This document shows, piece by piece, positions 34,315 through 43,187 of a DNA stretch of 64,000 nucleotides. Each line of letters starts with the position of its first letter. Positions within the stretch are counted from its first letter, which is position 1. Made by a program: the position numbers and the translations under genes. A model generated the notes under the pieces. That model was not told the DNA's origin and did no database searches. It worked only from the letters and a program-made list of their open reading frames with translations. Location of the stretch: NCBI GenBank assembly GCA_028277605.1, contig JANQFZ010000013.1, positions 62,001 to 126,000 on the forward strand, in the 5' to 3' direction. The stretch comes from Vallitaleaceae bacterium (GTDB taxonomy: Bacteria > Bacillota > Clostridia > Lachnospirales > Vallitaleaceae).

Positions 34315-34509
34315 CTAATTATCTCTATATCTAAGTATGCATTTTATTAAGCAGAGATACAATTCGCTTTTTAAATCTTCATCAACTTTTCCAAATAAAA
34401 ATGACTTCTTGTTAATAAGTGGCTCATATAGTTTTACTATAGTTTCCATTGCAATTTCATCTAATTGAATTGCTTTATTTATCAATTTATTAAACTCATA
34501 ATTATTCAT
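34315..34509 (-). CDS. Small helix-turn-helix protein, sigma-factor partner-like
   Basis: A 64-residue protein starting at the ATG at 34509 behind AAGGAGATGA; an in-frame ATG four codons upstream lies within the ribosome site. The sequence NKLINKAIQLDEIAMETIVKLYEPLINKKSF resembles the N-terminal HTH_16/region-2-like domain of Tn916 Orf8 and RsoA-type proteins (aKxGDeeAm..ii..f.plI.k). It overlaps the end of the sigma region-4 protein by eight bases. Together the two would reconstitute one sigma factor, as SigO/RsoA does in Bacillus subtilis. Inferred from similarity and pairing. Confidence 0.6.
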   Translation of the reverse strand: MNNYEFNKLINKAIQLDEIAMETIVKLYEPLINKKSFLFGKVDEDLKSELYLCLIKCILRYRDN

Positions 34510-34861
34510 GATTGTATTCATCTCCTTCTAAATAAAGCTTCATCTTTTTATAAGATCTTTTTAAAGACTTATTAACAGCTTGCTTTGAGATATTTAGGCT
34601 AGATGCTATTTCAACTTGATCTTGACCATCAAAGTGATGCATTTTTATAATATTTTTTTGTCGTTCTGTTAATACTTTTAATGCATTCTTAATAATGATT
34701 TTATTTTCTACTTCACAAATAGTATCACTATCCACTTCAATATTTTCACATAACGATATATTTTTTGTATTACTACAAATTTTTTTTATATAGTTTAACT
34801 TAACTCCTTCAATTGACTTTTTTACATATGATGTGAATTTGTAATAGCTTTCTGTGTACAT
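34502..34861 (-). CDS. Sigma-70 region 4 protein (split sigma factor)
   Basis: A 119-residue protein. The C-terminal half has a clear sigma region 4: ALKVLTERQKNIIKMHHFDG, then QVEIASSLNISKQAVNKSLK (about residues 60-105) with the helix-turn-helix. The N-terminal half is short and has no region 2, so the protein cannot be a complete sigma factor. The adjacent small gene can supply the missing part. Similar pairs are known from Tn916-like elements (Orf7/Orf8) and from SigO/RsoA. GGAGATGAG lies before the ATG. It is the first gene of the four-gene set that reads toward the FG-GAP-like protein. Confidence 0.72.
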   Translation of the reverse strand: MYTESYYKFTSYVKKSIEGVKLNYIKKICSNTKNISLCENIEVDSDTICEVENKIIIKNALKVLTERQKNIIKMHHFDGQDQVEIASSLNISKQAVNKSLKRSYKKMKLYLEGDEYNHE

Positions 34862-35525
34862 AAAAATTAACTCATCTCCTTTACTTTAATATAGTTATTA
34901 ATTTTCATCATTTTAACTCATCAGAATACAAAACAAGCCATAATATAAATAAAATATTTCTGATTATAGTCAACCTTTTGAATGAAATTTTTATTTAAAG
35001 ATAACTCACACAATATGATTTTCATTATAGCAATTAAAATTGATTCATCTTGTACTAATCAATGCTATGAGAAGTTGCAAAAATCCAATTATATATTTTG
35101 ATAAGTTATAAGTATTACTTAATTGTCAATAAAAGACAATAATATAATACAGTAATAAGCATTATCAATTTCATCTGATAATATCTAATGACCTCAAATA
35201 AACAAATGTATACATAAAATCAATCTTTATGCTGTTAATATCTGAGCACGGAAGCTCGGGTAACTATAGTTTTGATGCAGAAGTAAGTCGACTAGGCAAT
35301 GAGAAAGGATTAGAAACCAAAATTTTGAATGACTATCGGATAAGAAAAATTAGAATAAGCTTTATAGCTATACATATAAACTTTCTAATGTATTGTAAAA
35401 AAGAATACTATTAGTACAACAGTTTTGTAAAATAGATACAATCACTGTTGCAATGATTATAAAAAGCAAGTCGATTAATGAATAAAGACGCGTTGTGCTT
35501 ATTAGATAATATATATATTATTTAC
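34862..35525. other. 664-bp AT-rich region without a convincing gene
   Basis: Several short frames occur, the longest of 61 codons at 35229-35414 (+), but none has a ribosome site or family motif. A small hairpin, ATTGTC...GACAAT, lies near 35120-35140. The upstream part should hold the promoter of the split sigma-factor operon. No RNA gene was recognised. Confidence 0.5.
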
Positions 35526-35570
35526 AAAAAAAGTTCAATATATGATTTTAAATCATATATTGAACTTTTT
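35526..35570 (-). terminator. Strong terminator of glmS with 21-bp arms
   Basis: AAAAAGTTCAATATATGATTT (35528-35548) is exactly inverted at 35550-35570 around one base. On the minus strand a seven-base U-run follows. It lies about 70 bp after the glmS stop codon and works for both directions in principle. Confidence 0.82.
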
Positions 35571-35571
35571 G

Positions 35572-35616
35572 GTGGCAAACTTTATTATTTTATGGCAAAC
35601 TTTATTCTCTCGCGAC
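35572..35616 (-). repeat. Direct repeat pair, possibly a leftover insertion-sequence end
   Basis: On the minus strand AATAAAGTTTGCCA occurs twice (35606-35593 and 35585-35572), preceded by TGTCGCGAGAG. Repeats of this layout next to a TGTCGC start resemble the multiple terminal repeats of IS21-family ends. No transposase and no second end were found in the window. Confidence 0.35.
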
Positions 35617-35641
35617 AATGAAATAAACGCTTTGTTACAAT

Positions 35642-37474
35642 CTACTCCACCGTCACACTCTTAGCCAAATTCCTTGGCTTATCCACATCATGCCCTAATC
35701 CTACAGCTACGTAGTAGGCAAAGATTTGTTGAGGGATGTTTTCTAGGATAGAAGTGAACATCCAGTGGGTTTTAGGGACGTAGATAACGTCGTCTGCTAC
35801 TTTTTGTATTTCATTGTTTCCTTCAAGTGCAATAGCAAGTACTTTTGCTTTTCTAGCTTTGACTTCTTTGATATTGCTGATGGTCTTCTCAAGTAAGTCT
35901 TCTTGAGCTGTTAGACCAACGAGTAGAGAGCCATCCTCAATAAGGGCAATCGGTCCATGCTTAAGCTCACCTGCTGCATAAGGCTCAGCATGAAGATAAG
36001 CAATCTCTTTTAGCTTAAGTGCCCCTTCCATAGATACAGCAAAATCTATGCCTCTGCCAATGTAAAAAACATTTTTTGAATGAAGGTACTTGTTAGCTAA
36101 AGCTTTGATTTTATCCGATTGGTCTAATACAGATTTAATCTTATCAGGCAGTTGGTAAAGCTCTTCTCTTAGTTTAAAGAATTCCTTACGTGAGATATGT
36201 CCTAGTTCCATGGCTATTTTTATAGAAATAAGATACATCGCACAGAGCTGAGCTGAGTAAGCCTTAGTAGATGCAACAGCTATTTCAGGTCCTGCCCATG
36301 TATAGAAGACATCATCAGCTTCTCTTGCAATGGTTGAACCAACCGCATTGACAACACCTATGACCTTAGCTCCTGAATTCTTTGCTAGTCTTAAAGCTGC
36401 AAGCGTATCCGCCGTTTCGCCCGATTGTGAGACTACAATAACCATGGACTTTTCATCCAGTATTGGGGAGTTGTATCTAAACTCTGAAGCAATGTCTGCT
36501 ACAACAGGAATTCTTGCTATCTTTTCAATCAGATATTTTCCTACAAGTCCTGTATAGGATGCTGTACCACAAGCAACTATATAGACCTTATTGATGCTGG
36601 CTAAATCTTCCTTGGATAAACTGATACCATCTAAAAAAATCGTATCTTTATCTAAAGGCAGTCTTGGAGATAGAGCATCTTTTACCACTTTGGGTTGTTC
36701 AAAGATCTCTTTTAACATAAAATGCTCATAACCACCCTTTTCTGCTGCCGTTATATCCCATGTCACATTAAATACATCTCTATTGATTAATGTTTTTTCC
36801 ATATCATAGATAGAGATACTCTCTTTGGTTACTACAGCCACTTCCATGTCCTCTAAGAGATAGATATTTCGTGTATGTTTTAAAAGAGCAGGAATATCCG
36901 ATGCTATAAAATTTTCACCCTCGCCTATACCAATGACTAATGGACTATCCTTTCTTGCTGCTATAAGCTTATCGGGTTCATTATGACAGATAACTCCAAA
37001 AGCAAATGAACCATGAATACGGTTTATGGATAATAATACAGCATCTAATAAATCATGAGTCTGATTATAATAATAATCGATAAGCTGCACAGCTACTTCT
37101 GTATCTGTTTCAGAAACAAAAGTATGTCCTTCCGATATTAATTCTTCCTTTAATGTCATATAGTTTTCAATAATACCATTATGAACTAAAGAGATGGTTC
37201 CTGTCATATTTGTATGAGGATGAGAGTTCACATCCGATGGCTCACCATGTGTCGCCCAACGCGTATGTCCTATCCCTGTGGTTCCATGAAGGGATGACTC
37301 ATTTAACTTTTCTTCCAATTGAACAAGTCTTCCCTTTGCTTTTATCATTTGCAGGCTTTTATCAAACACTGAAACACCTGCTGAATCGTAACCTCTATAT
37401 TCTAGAGTTCTTAACCCTTCTATTAAAATTGGTGCTGCTTGTTCATGACCAATATATCCAACGATACCACACAT
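35642..37474 (-). CDS. glmS: Glutamine-fructose-6-phosphate aminotransferase
   Basis: Makes glucosamine 6-phosphate, the first step of UDP-GlcNAc synthesis. The start is the ATG at 37474 behind AAGGAGGTGTCAACG, so the mature N-terminus is the catalytic Cys of MCGIVGYIG. It has 610 residues. The glutaminase domain (1-240) shows GHTRWATHGEPSDVNSHPH. Two SIS isomerase domains follow (SQSGETADTLAALRLAK, IGRGIDFAVSMEGALKLKEI), ending with KPRNLAKSVTVE. Only 93 bp separate it from glmM, so there is no room for a standard glmS ribozyme. Terminated by the hairpin at 35526-35570. Confidence 0.97.
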   Translation of the reverse strand: MCGIVGYIGHEQAAPILIEGLRTLEYRGYDSAGVSVFDKSLQMIKAKGRLVQLEEKLNESSLHGTTGIGHTRWATHGEPSDVNSHPHTNMTGTISLVHNGIIENYMTLKEELISEGHTFVSETDTEVAVQLIDYYYNQTHDLLDAVLLSINRIHGSFAFGVICHNEPDKLIAARKDSPLVIGIGEGENFIASDIPALLKHTRNIYLLEDMEVAVVTKESISIYDMEKTLINRDVFNVTWDITAAEKGGYEHFMLKEIFEQPKVVKDALSPRLPLDKDTIFLDGISLSKEDLASINKVYIVACGTASYTGLVGKYLIEKIARIPVVADIASEFRYNSPILDEKSMVIVVSQSGETADTLAALRLAKNSGAKVIGVVNAVGSTIAREADDVFYTWAGPEIAVASTKAYSAQLCAMYLISIKIAMELGHISRKEFFKLREELYQLPDKIKSVLDQSDKIKALANKYLHSKNVFYIGRGIDFAVSMEGALKLKEIAYLHAEPYAAGELKHGPIALIEDGSLLVGLTAQEDLLEKTISNIKEVKARKAKVLAIALEGNNEIQKVADDVIYVPKTHWMFTSILENIPQQIFAYYVAVGLGHDVDKPRNLAKSVTVE

Positions 37475-37567
37475 CGTTGACACCTCCTTGATAACTTAAC
37501 ATAACTTGTCAACTACATTAATTAATAACTCAACTATTTCAATAAAATCTAAGTAATAATGTCTATC

Positions 37568-38917
37568 TTAACTTAAACGTTCCTCAATCAAAGCAGCTAA
37601 TTGATGCGCTTCTCCTTCTAGTACTCTTTGATCCTTTCCTTCTAGCATAACTCTGATTAAAGGCTCCGTACCAGAAGGGCGAATAAGTACACGTCCTTCA
37701 CCTTGAAATTTAGTTTCAAGCTTATTAATTTCCTTCTGAATAATTTTATCTTTTAAATAGGTCTCTTTCTTATCATTGCTTACTTTAGCATTAACCATGA
37801 CTTGAGGTAAAACATGCATAACACTAGCAAGTTGTGATAGTGTCTTTGAACTCTTCTTTATGACCTCTAATAAGTGAAGACCTGTTAATAAACCATCGCC
37901 TGTTGTATTAAAATCCAAGAATATGATATGACCTGATTGTTCTCCACCTAGGTTATAGCCATTTTGAAGCATTTTTTCTAATACATAGCGGTCACCAACC
38001 TGTGTCTGCTCTATATTAATATTGTTCTCATTACCCATAATATAAAAGCCTAAATTACTCATGACCGTTGCTGTGATGGTATCTCTTTTCAACTTTCCTT
38101 GTTCCTTCATATGTAAACCACAAATTGCCATTATCTGGTCACCGTCTATAATTGTTCCTTTTTCATCAACAGCAAGACAGCGATCGGCATCACCATCAAA
38201 TGCTAGACCCACATCCGCCTTAACCTGTTTGACATAATGTTGTAAATCATCCATGTGGGTAGAACCACAATTTTTATTAATATTGGTTCCATCTGGCTCA
38301 TTATGAATAATAAAAACCTCTGCCCCCAGCTTTCTTAAGGCTTCGGGTGCTGACACATAGGATGCACCATTGGCACAATCTATAACTACCTTTAATCCAC
38401 TTAAATTTCCATCAATAGTATCTCTAACAAAGTCAATGTATTCATTAATACTTTCATTCCTATTGGTAATACGACCAACTTTATTTCCTGTAGGTAGCTC
38501 TATAGATGAACCATTTGTTCTAATAATTTCCTCTATCTCTTCTTCTAGCGAATCAGACAATTTATAACCCTTGCTATTAAAGAACTTGATACCGTTATAT
38601 TCCACTGGATTATGTGAGGCAGATACAACAACGCCTGCATCTGCATTGTATTTTCGTGTTAAGTACGCAACCGCTGGAGTTGGAACGATTCCAATTGAAA
38701 TGGCATCTGCACCAACTGAGCATATACCAGCTAAGAGTGCTGCTGTCAACATTTCCCCTGACAGCCTCGTGTCTCTTCCTACCAAGATTAGTGGTCTGTG
38801 TTTTTTCTCTTTCGTTAAAGCATAAGCTCCTGCTTGACCGAGTTGAAAGGCAAGATTTGCAGTTAATTCCTTATTTGCAATGCCTCTTACCCCATCTGTA
38901 CCGAATAGTTTTGTCAT
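37568..38917 (-). CDS. glmM: Phosphoglucosamine mutase
   Basis: Converts glucosamine 6-phosphate to glucosamine 1-phosphate. The ATG at 38917 is chosen from AAGGAAGGTGTTTT, which gives 449 residues beginning [14 protein letters not shown]. The active-site phosphoserine is Ser101 in [13 protein letters not shown]. The Mg2+ loop is DGDADRC, the sugar-binding loop GGEQSGH, and the phosphate-binding loop [15 protein letters not shown]. It stands in the conserved cdaA-cdaR-glmM order, but a terminator separates it from cdaR, so it probably has its own promoter shared with glmS. Confidence 0.97.
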   Translation of the reverse strand: MTKLFGTDGVRGIANKELTANLAFQLGQAGAYALTKEKKHRPLILVGRDTRLSGEMLTAALLAGICSVGADAISIGIVPTPAVAYLTRKYNADAGVVVSASHNPVEYNGIKFFNSKGYKLSDSLEEEIEEIIRTNGSSIELPTGNKVGRITNRNESINEYIDFVRDTIDGNLSGLKVVIDCANGASYVSAPEALRKLGAEVFIIHNEPDGTNINKNCGSTHMDDLQHYVKQVKADVGLAFDGDADRCLAVDEKGTIIDGDQIMAICGLHMKEQGKLKRDTITATVMSNLGFYIMGNENNINIEQTQVGDRYVLEKMLQNGYNLGGEQSGHIIFLDFNTTGDGLLTGLHLLEVIKKSSKTLSQLASVMHVLPQVMVNAKVSNDKKETYLKDKIIQKEINKLETKFQGEGRVLIRPSGTEPLIRVMLEGKDQRVLEGEAHQLAALIEERLS

Positions 38918-39137
38918 AAAACACCTTCCTTTCACACGATTTATATTATAGCACTCTATGATACTTCATACAATTTTTCCCTGAAAAATAATATACAAGT
39001 TTTTACCATGGTATATACCAATCCACCAACTGGTATATCTAGTATATCTTATGAAAAACCTTCTTATGTGTGCAGCTTTAAATTATATTCAGTTTGCCAA
39101 TGCATGTAAAATATCTGTATTGCTTTATATTAGCAAT

Positions 39138-39168
39138 AAAAAAACTGCCCCATAAGTTATGAGACAGT
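39138..39168 (-). terminator. Intrinsic terminator between cdaR and glmM
   Basis: On the minus strand ACTGTCTCATA (39168-39158) pairs with TATGGGGCAGT (39154-39144), using two G-U pairs, and a seven-base U-run follows. It separates the cdaA-cdaR transcript from glmM-glmS. Confidence 0.78.
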
Positions 39169-39185
39169 GTTGTTCATTATTAATA

Positions 39186-40511
39186 TTAATCCTGTATTTC
39201 TGTTAAATTCTCATCTATCTCCTCAGGAACAACTCTTTCTTCTATTTCAGTTTCTGTTTCAATTTCTGTTTCAGTCTCTGTTTCCGTGTCTGCTTCAGCT
39301 TCCTGTTTAGATAATTCAACGGTGACGGTTGGCTGATTACTTACCAGTGTTGCATTTGAAGTATATAGCAATGTAACATTTAGCTCGTGAATTCCCTCAT
39401 CAAGTTCTCTAAGATTAATCTGTGGTCTTAACGAATCAATGGTTATTAAATCTAGAACACTTCTGGTTCCGCTAAATGTCACTGCAATACCATCCTGTGT
39501 TGGATAAGACAGTTGCAAATGATCAGGTAGGTATTTCACCAGTATATCCTGAAGCCCAATATTAAGAGTTTTCGTATACAGTTTTTCAACCGTTAGATTT
39601 ACATATATATTATTTTCAGTTCCATGAATAGATACACCTTCTGGTAGCTTGTCATCCACTTTGATGTTCAATGATTTTGATTGAATCAGACTACTTAAAT
39701 CAATTTCATTATCAAGACGTATCCTATCTATCTGAGCTAATTTGTCCTCATAACCAATTAAGGTCACTGAATTCGGACTGGCAGTCATATCAGTTAAAAC
39801 GTAACCTTCTGCCACGTCTCCAACAGGCTCAAGCTGTATTGGTACTGTTTTTAATTTTTGTACTGGAATAGTTATCTGTACTTCATCAACACTCATTTCC
39901 AAACCTGTTATCTCTTGTCCTTTATCGTCTAGAACCAGTGGTTTAGCCGTCAGTGTAATGTCTTCTTTGGCATTGGATATATCCTTCTTAACAATGACTT
40001 TGGATATCAAAGCTATTTTTGACTCTGGACCAGTTATCTGAATGTTATTGGGCGTTACTTTAGGAGCCAATGCAAAGTAATTATTCTCAGGCGAACCAGT
40101 AGTTTCAACTGTGACTACTTTATAATCAGTAACGATATCTTCTAAACTAACTATCATGGTTTTAGGACTGTAGTTAACGATATCTACCTTTTCAACTTCT
40201 ACATTGATAGGTATTGCAAAGGTTATAGAAACCTCTTCCATGTTAGCAACTGCTATAATATCTCCTGTTTTAAGTCTTTCTACATTGGTTCTTTTTCCCT
40301 CTACCGTGATATCAACGGTTTGTCCTTGCTTGATCTCATAAGTCTTCTTTTGAGAGGTGATTTTTCCTTCATTCATTATTTTAACTGGGACATTTCGGAA
40401 ATCTTTTGTTATCACTGGGTCATCATAATTTACAACCGTTACCCATAATAAGAAGGCTAAAATAATGGATAAAATTTTTAATCCTATATTTTTTGCAAAA
40501 AAATTAATCAT
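39186..40511 (-). CDS. cdaR: YbbR-domain regulator of diadenylate cyclase
   Basis: A 441-residue protein with one N-terminal membrane helix (FAKNIGLKILSIILAFLLWV) and an extracytoplasmic part of about four YbbR repeats, each with a KTIPV/VQLEP-like strand pattern (for example VPVKIMNEGKI, VTVETTGSPENNYFA, VPIQLEPVGDVAEGY). In Firmicutes it binds CdaA and adjusts c-di-AMP production. The C-terminus is an acidic Glu/Thr repeat (TETETETEIETETEIEE), a low-complexity tail not usual in the family. Its start overlaps cdaA by eight bases. Confidence 0.9.
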   Translation of the reverse strand: MINFFAKNIGLKILSIILAFLLWVTVVNYDDPVITKDFRNVPVKIMNEGKITSQKKTYEIKQGQTVDITVEGKRTNVERLKTGDIIAVANMEEVSITFAIPINVEVEKVDIVNYSPKTMIVSLEDIVTDYKVVTVETTGSPENNYFALAPKVTPNNIQITGPESKIALISKVIVKKDISNAKEDITLTAKPLVLDDKGQEITGLEMSVDEVQITIPVQKLKTVPIQLEPVGDVAEGYVLTDMTASPNSVTLIGYEDKLAQIDRIRLDNEIDLSSLIQSKSLNIKVDDKLPEGVSIHGTENNIYVNLTVEKLYTKTLNIGLQDILVKYLPDHLQLSYPTQDGIAVTFSGTRSVLDLITIDSLRPQINLRELDEGIHELNVTLLYTSNATLVSNQPTVTVELSKQEAEADTETETETEIETETEIEERVVPEEIDENLTEIQD

Positions 40512-41376
40512 GCTTCTGACGCCCTCTCCAAATCATCTTAAATCTATTAACATTTACAACGGTTTTCTGAGTATTATATAACAACTTATTTTTAAGATAT
40601 TCTCTATCTACATTTCTAATTAAATTCCCTGACATGGCTAAGGATACTTTACCGTTTTCCTCAGATATGATAATAACTATGCTATCCGACACTTCTGTAA
40701 TGCCCACAGCTGCTCTATGTCTTGTGCCGAGCTCTTTACTTAAGCTCATATTTTCTGATAAGGGCAGATAACAAGTTGCTGCAGCTATTCTATTTTCTCT
40801 TATAATAACAGCACCATCATGTAAAGGTGTATTATGTTCAAATATATTCATTAATAAGTGATTGGACACAGCCGCATCTATAGGAATACCTGTTCTTTCA
40901 TATTCCCCTAGCGGTACGCTTTGTTCCATAACAATCAAAGCCCCTGTCCTTTTTTCTGCCATTTCTTCAACAGCTTTTAAAACTTCGTCAATGGTTTTCT
41001 GAGAAAACTTTTGGTTTTCTTTGTTTTCTTCAGTAAAAATAAACGAACCAAAGAAGTTTCTTCTTCCTAGCTGTTCTAATGCATTTCTTAACTCTGGCTG
41101 AAAAACAATAATCAATGCTATAATACCAACATTGATCGTTCTTGCAAAAATCCAGACGATGGTATTTAATTGAAATAAGATAGCAAATGCGCTAATAATT
41201 AAAAGCACGATTATGCCTTTAAATAAGGTCCATGCTCTTGTTCTTCTTATCCATTTGATAAGCTGATATATAACAAATGAAATTAATATAATTTCAATAA
41301 TATCTTTAATTCCTATTTTAGGCAGATGCTTAAAGTAAAAGTTGAAGTTTTTTATAAAATCGTTTAATATCGCCAC
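40504..41376 (-). CDS. cdaA: Membrane diadenylate cyclase
   Basis: Makes the second messenger c-di-AMP from two ATP. It has 290 residues. Three N-terminal helices (about 22-95, with IIEIILISFVIYQLIKWI and LLIISAFAILFQL) are followed by a DisA_N/DAC domain with the catalytic LHDGAVIIREN and GTRHRAAVGITE motifs, and SEENGKVSLAMSG. The gene is coupled to cdaR. This is the main housekeeping cyclase of Firmicutes, involved in cell-wall and potassium homeostasis, which fits its link to glmM and glmS. Confidence 0.95.
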   Translation of the reverse strand: MAILNDFIKNFNFYFKHLPKIGIKDIIEIILISFVIYQLIKWIRRTRAWTLFKGIIVLLIISAFAILFQLNTIVWIFARTINVGIIALIIVFQPELRNALEQLGRRNFFGSFIFTEENKENQKFSQKTIDEVLKAVEEMAEKRTGALIVMEQSVPLGEYERTGIPIDAAVSNHLLMNIFEHNTPLHDGAVIIRENRIAAATCYLPLSENMSLSKELGTRHRAAVGITEVSDSIVIIISEENGKVSLAMSGNLIRNVDREYLKNKLLYNTQKTVVNVNRFKMIWRGRQKHD

Positions 41377-41757
41377 TATAAAAACCCTTTCACTCTCTAT
41401 ATATACATAATATTATACCATTATTATAGTATTTGAAAATAGGTTTTTGTAAAAAAAATATTATGCTAACGTTTAAAATAGTGTACAAATAAAGCGATAA
41501 AAATAATATCATTCCCAGTATTAGTATGAACATTTTTATTCGCAAGCATGCTTCATCTTATAGTATAATTGTTTACATCTAATTCTTTCAATATGTCTAT
41601 ATAACTAGATATTTAAGTTTTCTTAAAGGTCATTAGTATTACCTATCTTTCTCTAATCGAAAAGGAAACAAAAAAGCCCTATTAAAAGGACTTTATTTTA
41701 CTTAGACAGTTATTATGCAAATTCTATGGTTCATTTTATAAAAAGTATTAGTTAAGC
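41377..41757. other. Intergenic region upstream of cdaA with one terminator
   Basis: These 381 bp contain the cdaA promoter region and, on the minus strand, the terminator of the upstream membrane-protein gene at 41669-41692. No further gene or known riboswitch was seen. Confidence 0.5.
41669..41692 (-). terminator. Intrinsic terminator of the membrane-protein gene
   Basis: On the minus strand AGTCCT-TTTAAT-AGGGCT (41692-41675), with one G-U pair, is followed by a U-run (41675-41669). Confidence 0.7.
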
Positions 41758-42687
41758 TTAATTAATTCTCTTAACACGTTTCTCTGCTTTGTTGATCTTA
41801 ATTTTGGGAATAGCTTTGACATAGTAATAGTAATCATCATCTTCAAAAACCACTTTTTCTGCTTTAGAGTAATCTAGAACAATACTAAAAAATAAAGTAA
41901 TTGCTAAAATCCCACCAGCTATTATATTACCAAAAATCAGTCCAATAATACTAAGTTCAACACGTAGAATCACTTTCCCTATAATAAAAGCAATTATATT
42001 GATGATAACACCAGCTGCTACAGCAATTGCCCAATTGTAATCTATCTCTAATTTTTTAATAACATATGTAATAATGATAACAATAGCAAAAACAATAATG
42101 GTTAACAGCATCGCTTTATCCTGTAATAGAGCATTCATTAAGTATTGAAACATTGAAATTAAGGTTTCAGGTATATCCGTTAACTCTTTTGAAGATATTT
42201 CTAACAATCCTGGTAAATAACGTGAAAAATAGAAAATTGAGACACCGATTGAAACAGGTATAATTGATATCGGACCAAAAAACAAACCTGCAAACAATGG
42301 TATTGTATAGTGTAGATTAAGACCATATAGTAGAGGTACTGCAATAATAATATAAGAAAGCTTAGGTGCTATACCGATGTATAGCAAATAAATGATCAGC
42401 ATACAAATACCTATTAATAAAGCTGCCTCTAATGAGGCAAAAAACAGATGGGTTCCTATAACAAGCATTGTAATTAATATGAACCAATTACCAGGTATAA
42501 ATGCCACTATCAGTGCTAAAGCAATATTAACTAGAGGGTTGCTCATTTTATCAGCGTAGTTCAAAAAATTATTTAACTTAAAAAATACCATAAGTGAAAT
42601 TATAAATTTGGCAATTGGCATGATCATTCGTTCATATCTTTTATATAATCTTATAAAAATTTCTCTAATCTCAAGCAAACCGGTCAT
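41758..42687 (-). CDS. Multi-pass membrane protein of unknown function
   Basis: A 309-residue protein with a cytoplasmic N-terminal amphipathic segment (REIFIRLYKRYERMIMPI), about eight to nine hydrophobic helices, and a charged C-terminal tail (KAIPKIKINKAEKRVKRIN) with an unusual DDDYYYYVK patch. A loop with SSKELTDIPETLISMFQYL divides the helices into two halves. No transporter signature was recognised. AAGGAGGATTATGTATG precedes the start. Comparable unnamed membrane genes occur near cdaA in related clostridia, but this is recollection and not proof of function. Confidence 0.6.
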   Translation of the reverse strand: MTGLLEIREIFIRLYKRYERMIMPIAKFIISLMVFFKLNNFLNYADKMSNPLVNIALALIVAFIPGNWFILITMLVIGTHLFFASLEAALLIGICMLIIYLLYIGIAPKLSYIIIAVPLLYGLNLHYTIPLFAGLFFGPISIIPVSIGVSIFYFSRYLPGLLEISSKELTDIPETLISMFQYLMNALLQDKAMLLTIIVFAIVIIITYVIKKLEIDYNWAIAVAAGVIINIIAFIIGKVILRVELSIIGLIFGNIIAGGILAITLFFSIVLDYSKAEKVVFEDDDYYYYVKAIPKIKINKAEKRVKRIN

Positions 42688-42755
42688 ACATAATCCTCCT
42701 TAAAGCAAATGCAGCATATTAAGATCTTATCATATTTTACTTTTAAAGTTAAACC

Positions 42756-43136
42756 TCAACTCAGCTTATTGAGTCTGTTTAATATAGCTTTATAGTCGTC
42801 GATTCTAGCTTTAGCTTTTTCATATTTTTTACTATATTTCATTGTCCCTATAATCGTGTATACAACCATTGCTACAAGCCATATAATCAGATAGACGCTT
42901 CCGTATTTCATATAATCCAGTTGTTCCATTTCATATAGGTTGTTCATAAAGACAATAGAAAAATGTCCTCCAAATATAAGTATCAATGCTATTGTAACCC
43001 CAAGACGTCTTTTAAAGTTTTGAAAAGACACATAATTGGACTTATAATATTCATTAGTTTTCATATCTTCTTTACCTTCGTTTTGCTCATAAATTGCCAA
43101 ATGCGTCATTAACTTAACTTTCTCTTTCTTTATCAT
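42756..43136 (-). CDS. Small membrane protein with two helices
   Basis: A 126-residue protein. The ATG at 43136 is preferred because of GGACGGAGATATC; the frame is open for nine codons upstream. Two membrane helices are evident (RRLGVTIALILIFGGHFSIVF and SVYLIIWLVAMVVYTIIG), followed by a basic, helical C-terminus (KYSKKYEKAKARIDDYKAIL) probably forming a coiled coil. No family was recognised. It lies between the membrane protein at 41758-42687 and the glycoside hydrolase paralogues on the same strand, with short gaps, so it may be part of a loose envelope operon. Confidence 0.6.
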   Translation of the reverse strand: MIKKEKVKLMTHLAIYEQNEGKEDMKTNEYYKSNYVSFQNFKRRLGVTIALILIFGGHFSIVFMNNLYEMEQLDYMKYGSVYLIIWLVAMVVYTIIGTMKYSKKYEKAKARIDDYKAILNRLNKLS

Positions 43137-43187
43137 GATATCTCCGTCCTTTTTGTACATCATATTGAAGGCATTTACACTTCCACA

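Noticed and set aside
35229..35414. 61-codon frame between the sigma operon and glmS
   Set aside because: No ribosome site, composition like the surrounding non-coding DNA, no similarity recognised.
37475..37567. glmS ribozyme
   Set aside because: The gap is only 93 bp and lacks the expected core; a strong ribosome site fills the end of it.
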